Position numbers and translations under genes: made by a program. The notes below the pieces were generated by a model that saw only the letters and a program-made list of their open reading frames with translations, ran no database searches and was not told the DNA's origin. DNA of 12,364 bases from Candidatus Nitrosopolaris rasttigaisensis (GTDB taxonomy: Archaea; Thermoproteota; Nitrososphaeria; Nitrososphaerales; Nitrososphaeraceae). This document shows positions 11,813-12,364 of the stretch, one piece after another (positions within the stretch are counted from its first letter, which is position 1; every line of letters starts with the position of its first letter). The DNA is taken from assembly GCA_933226995.1 (NCBI GenBank), contig CAKOFP010000277.1, forward strand, positions 1 through 12,364, read 5' to 3'.

Positions 11813-12207
11813 GTACTCCGACTAGTAGAGGCCATCCCTTAAAGGAAATTAGTTTGTCTTCATCATAACTGAGTTTTGTATCTATTCTATAATTCGTTCT
11901 TGATGAATAATTGCTTAGGGTTATCTGTAGGTAATTGGTTTTATCAAACTTAAATGAGCATGAGCATAATATGATCCCGGACTTCACACGATCAGAGCGA
12001 TCTTGAGCAAATGATGTACCAGGAGATCTGAAGAGACTCCTATCCTGAAACATGTACTGGTAAGCTTTGCGACAGATTGCATGTGTTGGTTATCTCTTTC
12101 ACAGAGCATCCTATGATAATCTGAAAATTGAAAATTTAGATTTTGTTATTTTGTTTGCTTTTATTCATTTCATGATTTATCGAAGTAATTGTTCTTCTTA
12201 TTCCGGC
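11813..12207. other. Intergenic region upstream of the His-rich gene
   Basis: 395 bases with no gene I can support. A TATA-like ATTATAGAATAG (minus strand, about 11881-11892) would give a leader of roughly 45-50 bases for the His-rich gene. Nested inverted repeats occur at 12017-12062 (TACCAG/CTGGTA outside AGGAG/CTCCT). The stretch 12137-12165 is very T-rich on the plus strand. A minus-strand frame (11730-12053) runs into the His-rich gene in another frame and is rejected. Confidence 0.4.
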
Positions 12208-12364
12208 TTAATTTCCTTTAATAATGCCGATCCATTCTGGCTCGGGTTCACCTTTTCCAAAGTGATAATTTACTATACTTTTATGAATATTACTTCGGTG
12301 AAATGGGGGCTCCTGTTTTCTTTTCTGCTGGAGGATGAGCGCTATGTACCAAGCCTTCGCTATC
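12208..12364 (-). CDS. C-terminal end of an unrecognised protein (truncated by window edge)
   Basis: Reading leftward from the right edge, a frame is open for 51 codons to a TAA at 12208-12210, with no start in the window. The residues look protein-like: I-A-K-A-W-Y-I-A-L-I-L-Q-Q-K-R-K at the left, then N-I-H-K-S-I-V-N-Y-H-F-G-K-G, ending E-P-E-W-I-G-I-I-K-G-N. There is a balanced mix of charged and aromatic residues and no low complexity. I do not recognise the family. It is oriented toward the His-rich gene but 395 bases away. Confidence 0.5.
   Translation of the reverse strand, partial: IAKAWYIALILQQKRKQEPPFHRSNIHKSIVNYHFGKGEPEPEWIGIIKGN

Noticed and set aside
11730..12053. Minus-strand 107-codon frame
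   Set aside because: It overlaps the signal peptide of the His-rich gene in another frame; the His-rich product has much clearer features.
1..12364. CRISPR arrays, insertion sequences, integrases, attachment sites
   Set aside because: No regularly spaced repeats, transposase motifs, terminal inverted repeats with target duplications, or tRNA-end duplications were seen.

Overview
The window looks like part of an ammonia-oxidising archaeon (Nitrososphaeria/Thaumarchaeota, closest in feel to Nitrosocosmicus-type genomes). The reasons are an archaeal-type valyl-tRNA synthetase, a queD-queC pair for the deazaguanine precursor of archaeosine, a short profilin/roadblock-like protein of a kind common in Thaumarchaeota, a tandem winged-helix regulator, long Ser/Thr/Asn-rich secreted proteins with many N-glycosylation sequons, low GC, and TATA-like boxes about 22-28 bases upstream of many starts, as in leaderless archaeal transcripts. 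This assignment is inference; no rRNA or other phylogenetic marker is present apart from valS.

Layout, left to right: (1) 1-312, the C-terminal part of a rhodanese-family sulfurtransferase (+). (2) 670-1032, a roadblock/DUF6659-like protein (+), convergent with (3) valS (-), separated by a 105-base spacer rich in inverted repeats. (4) A small two-helix membrane protein (+, 3574-3831) divergent from valS, then two hairpins and the convergent queC. (5) queD-queC, a tight two-gene operon on the minus strand; QueD carries an extra N-terminal domain of about 130 residues resembling a PD-(D/E)XK nuclease fold, and a 17-bp palindrome sits over its likely TATA box. (6) A 668-residue secreted, glycosylation-prone protein (-), preceded by an overlapping 57-codon small ORF and a TATA box. 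(7) A gap of about 770 bases with a 29-base near-perfect hairpin and a cluster of small palindromes. (8) A secreted HtrA-like serine protease with one PDZ domain and a proline-rich tail (-). (9) A regulatory region (9986-10627) holding a TATA box flanked by two palindromes with a common half-site about 42 bp apart, further operator-like palindromes, and a 38-codon ORF just ahead of (10) a two-wHTH transcriptional regulator (+). (11) A short histidine-rich secreted protein (-), and (12) the C-terminal end of an unrecognised protein entering from the right edge (-).

How it fits together: the left half is housekeeping (translation fidelity, tRNA modification, sulfur transfer). The right half is cell-envelope oriented: a large surface protein, an extracytoplasmic quality-control protease and a His-rich secreted peptide, around a DNA-binding regulator whose promoter region is full of operator-like symmetry. 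A link between the regulator and the protease or surface genes is plausible but unproven. No rRNA, tRNA, CRISPR array, insertion sequence or integrase was seen.
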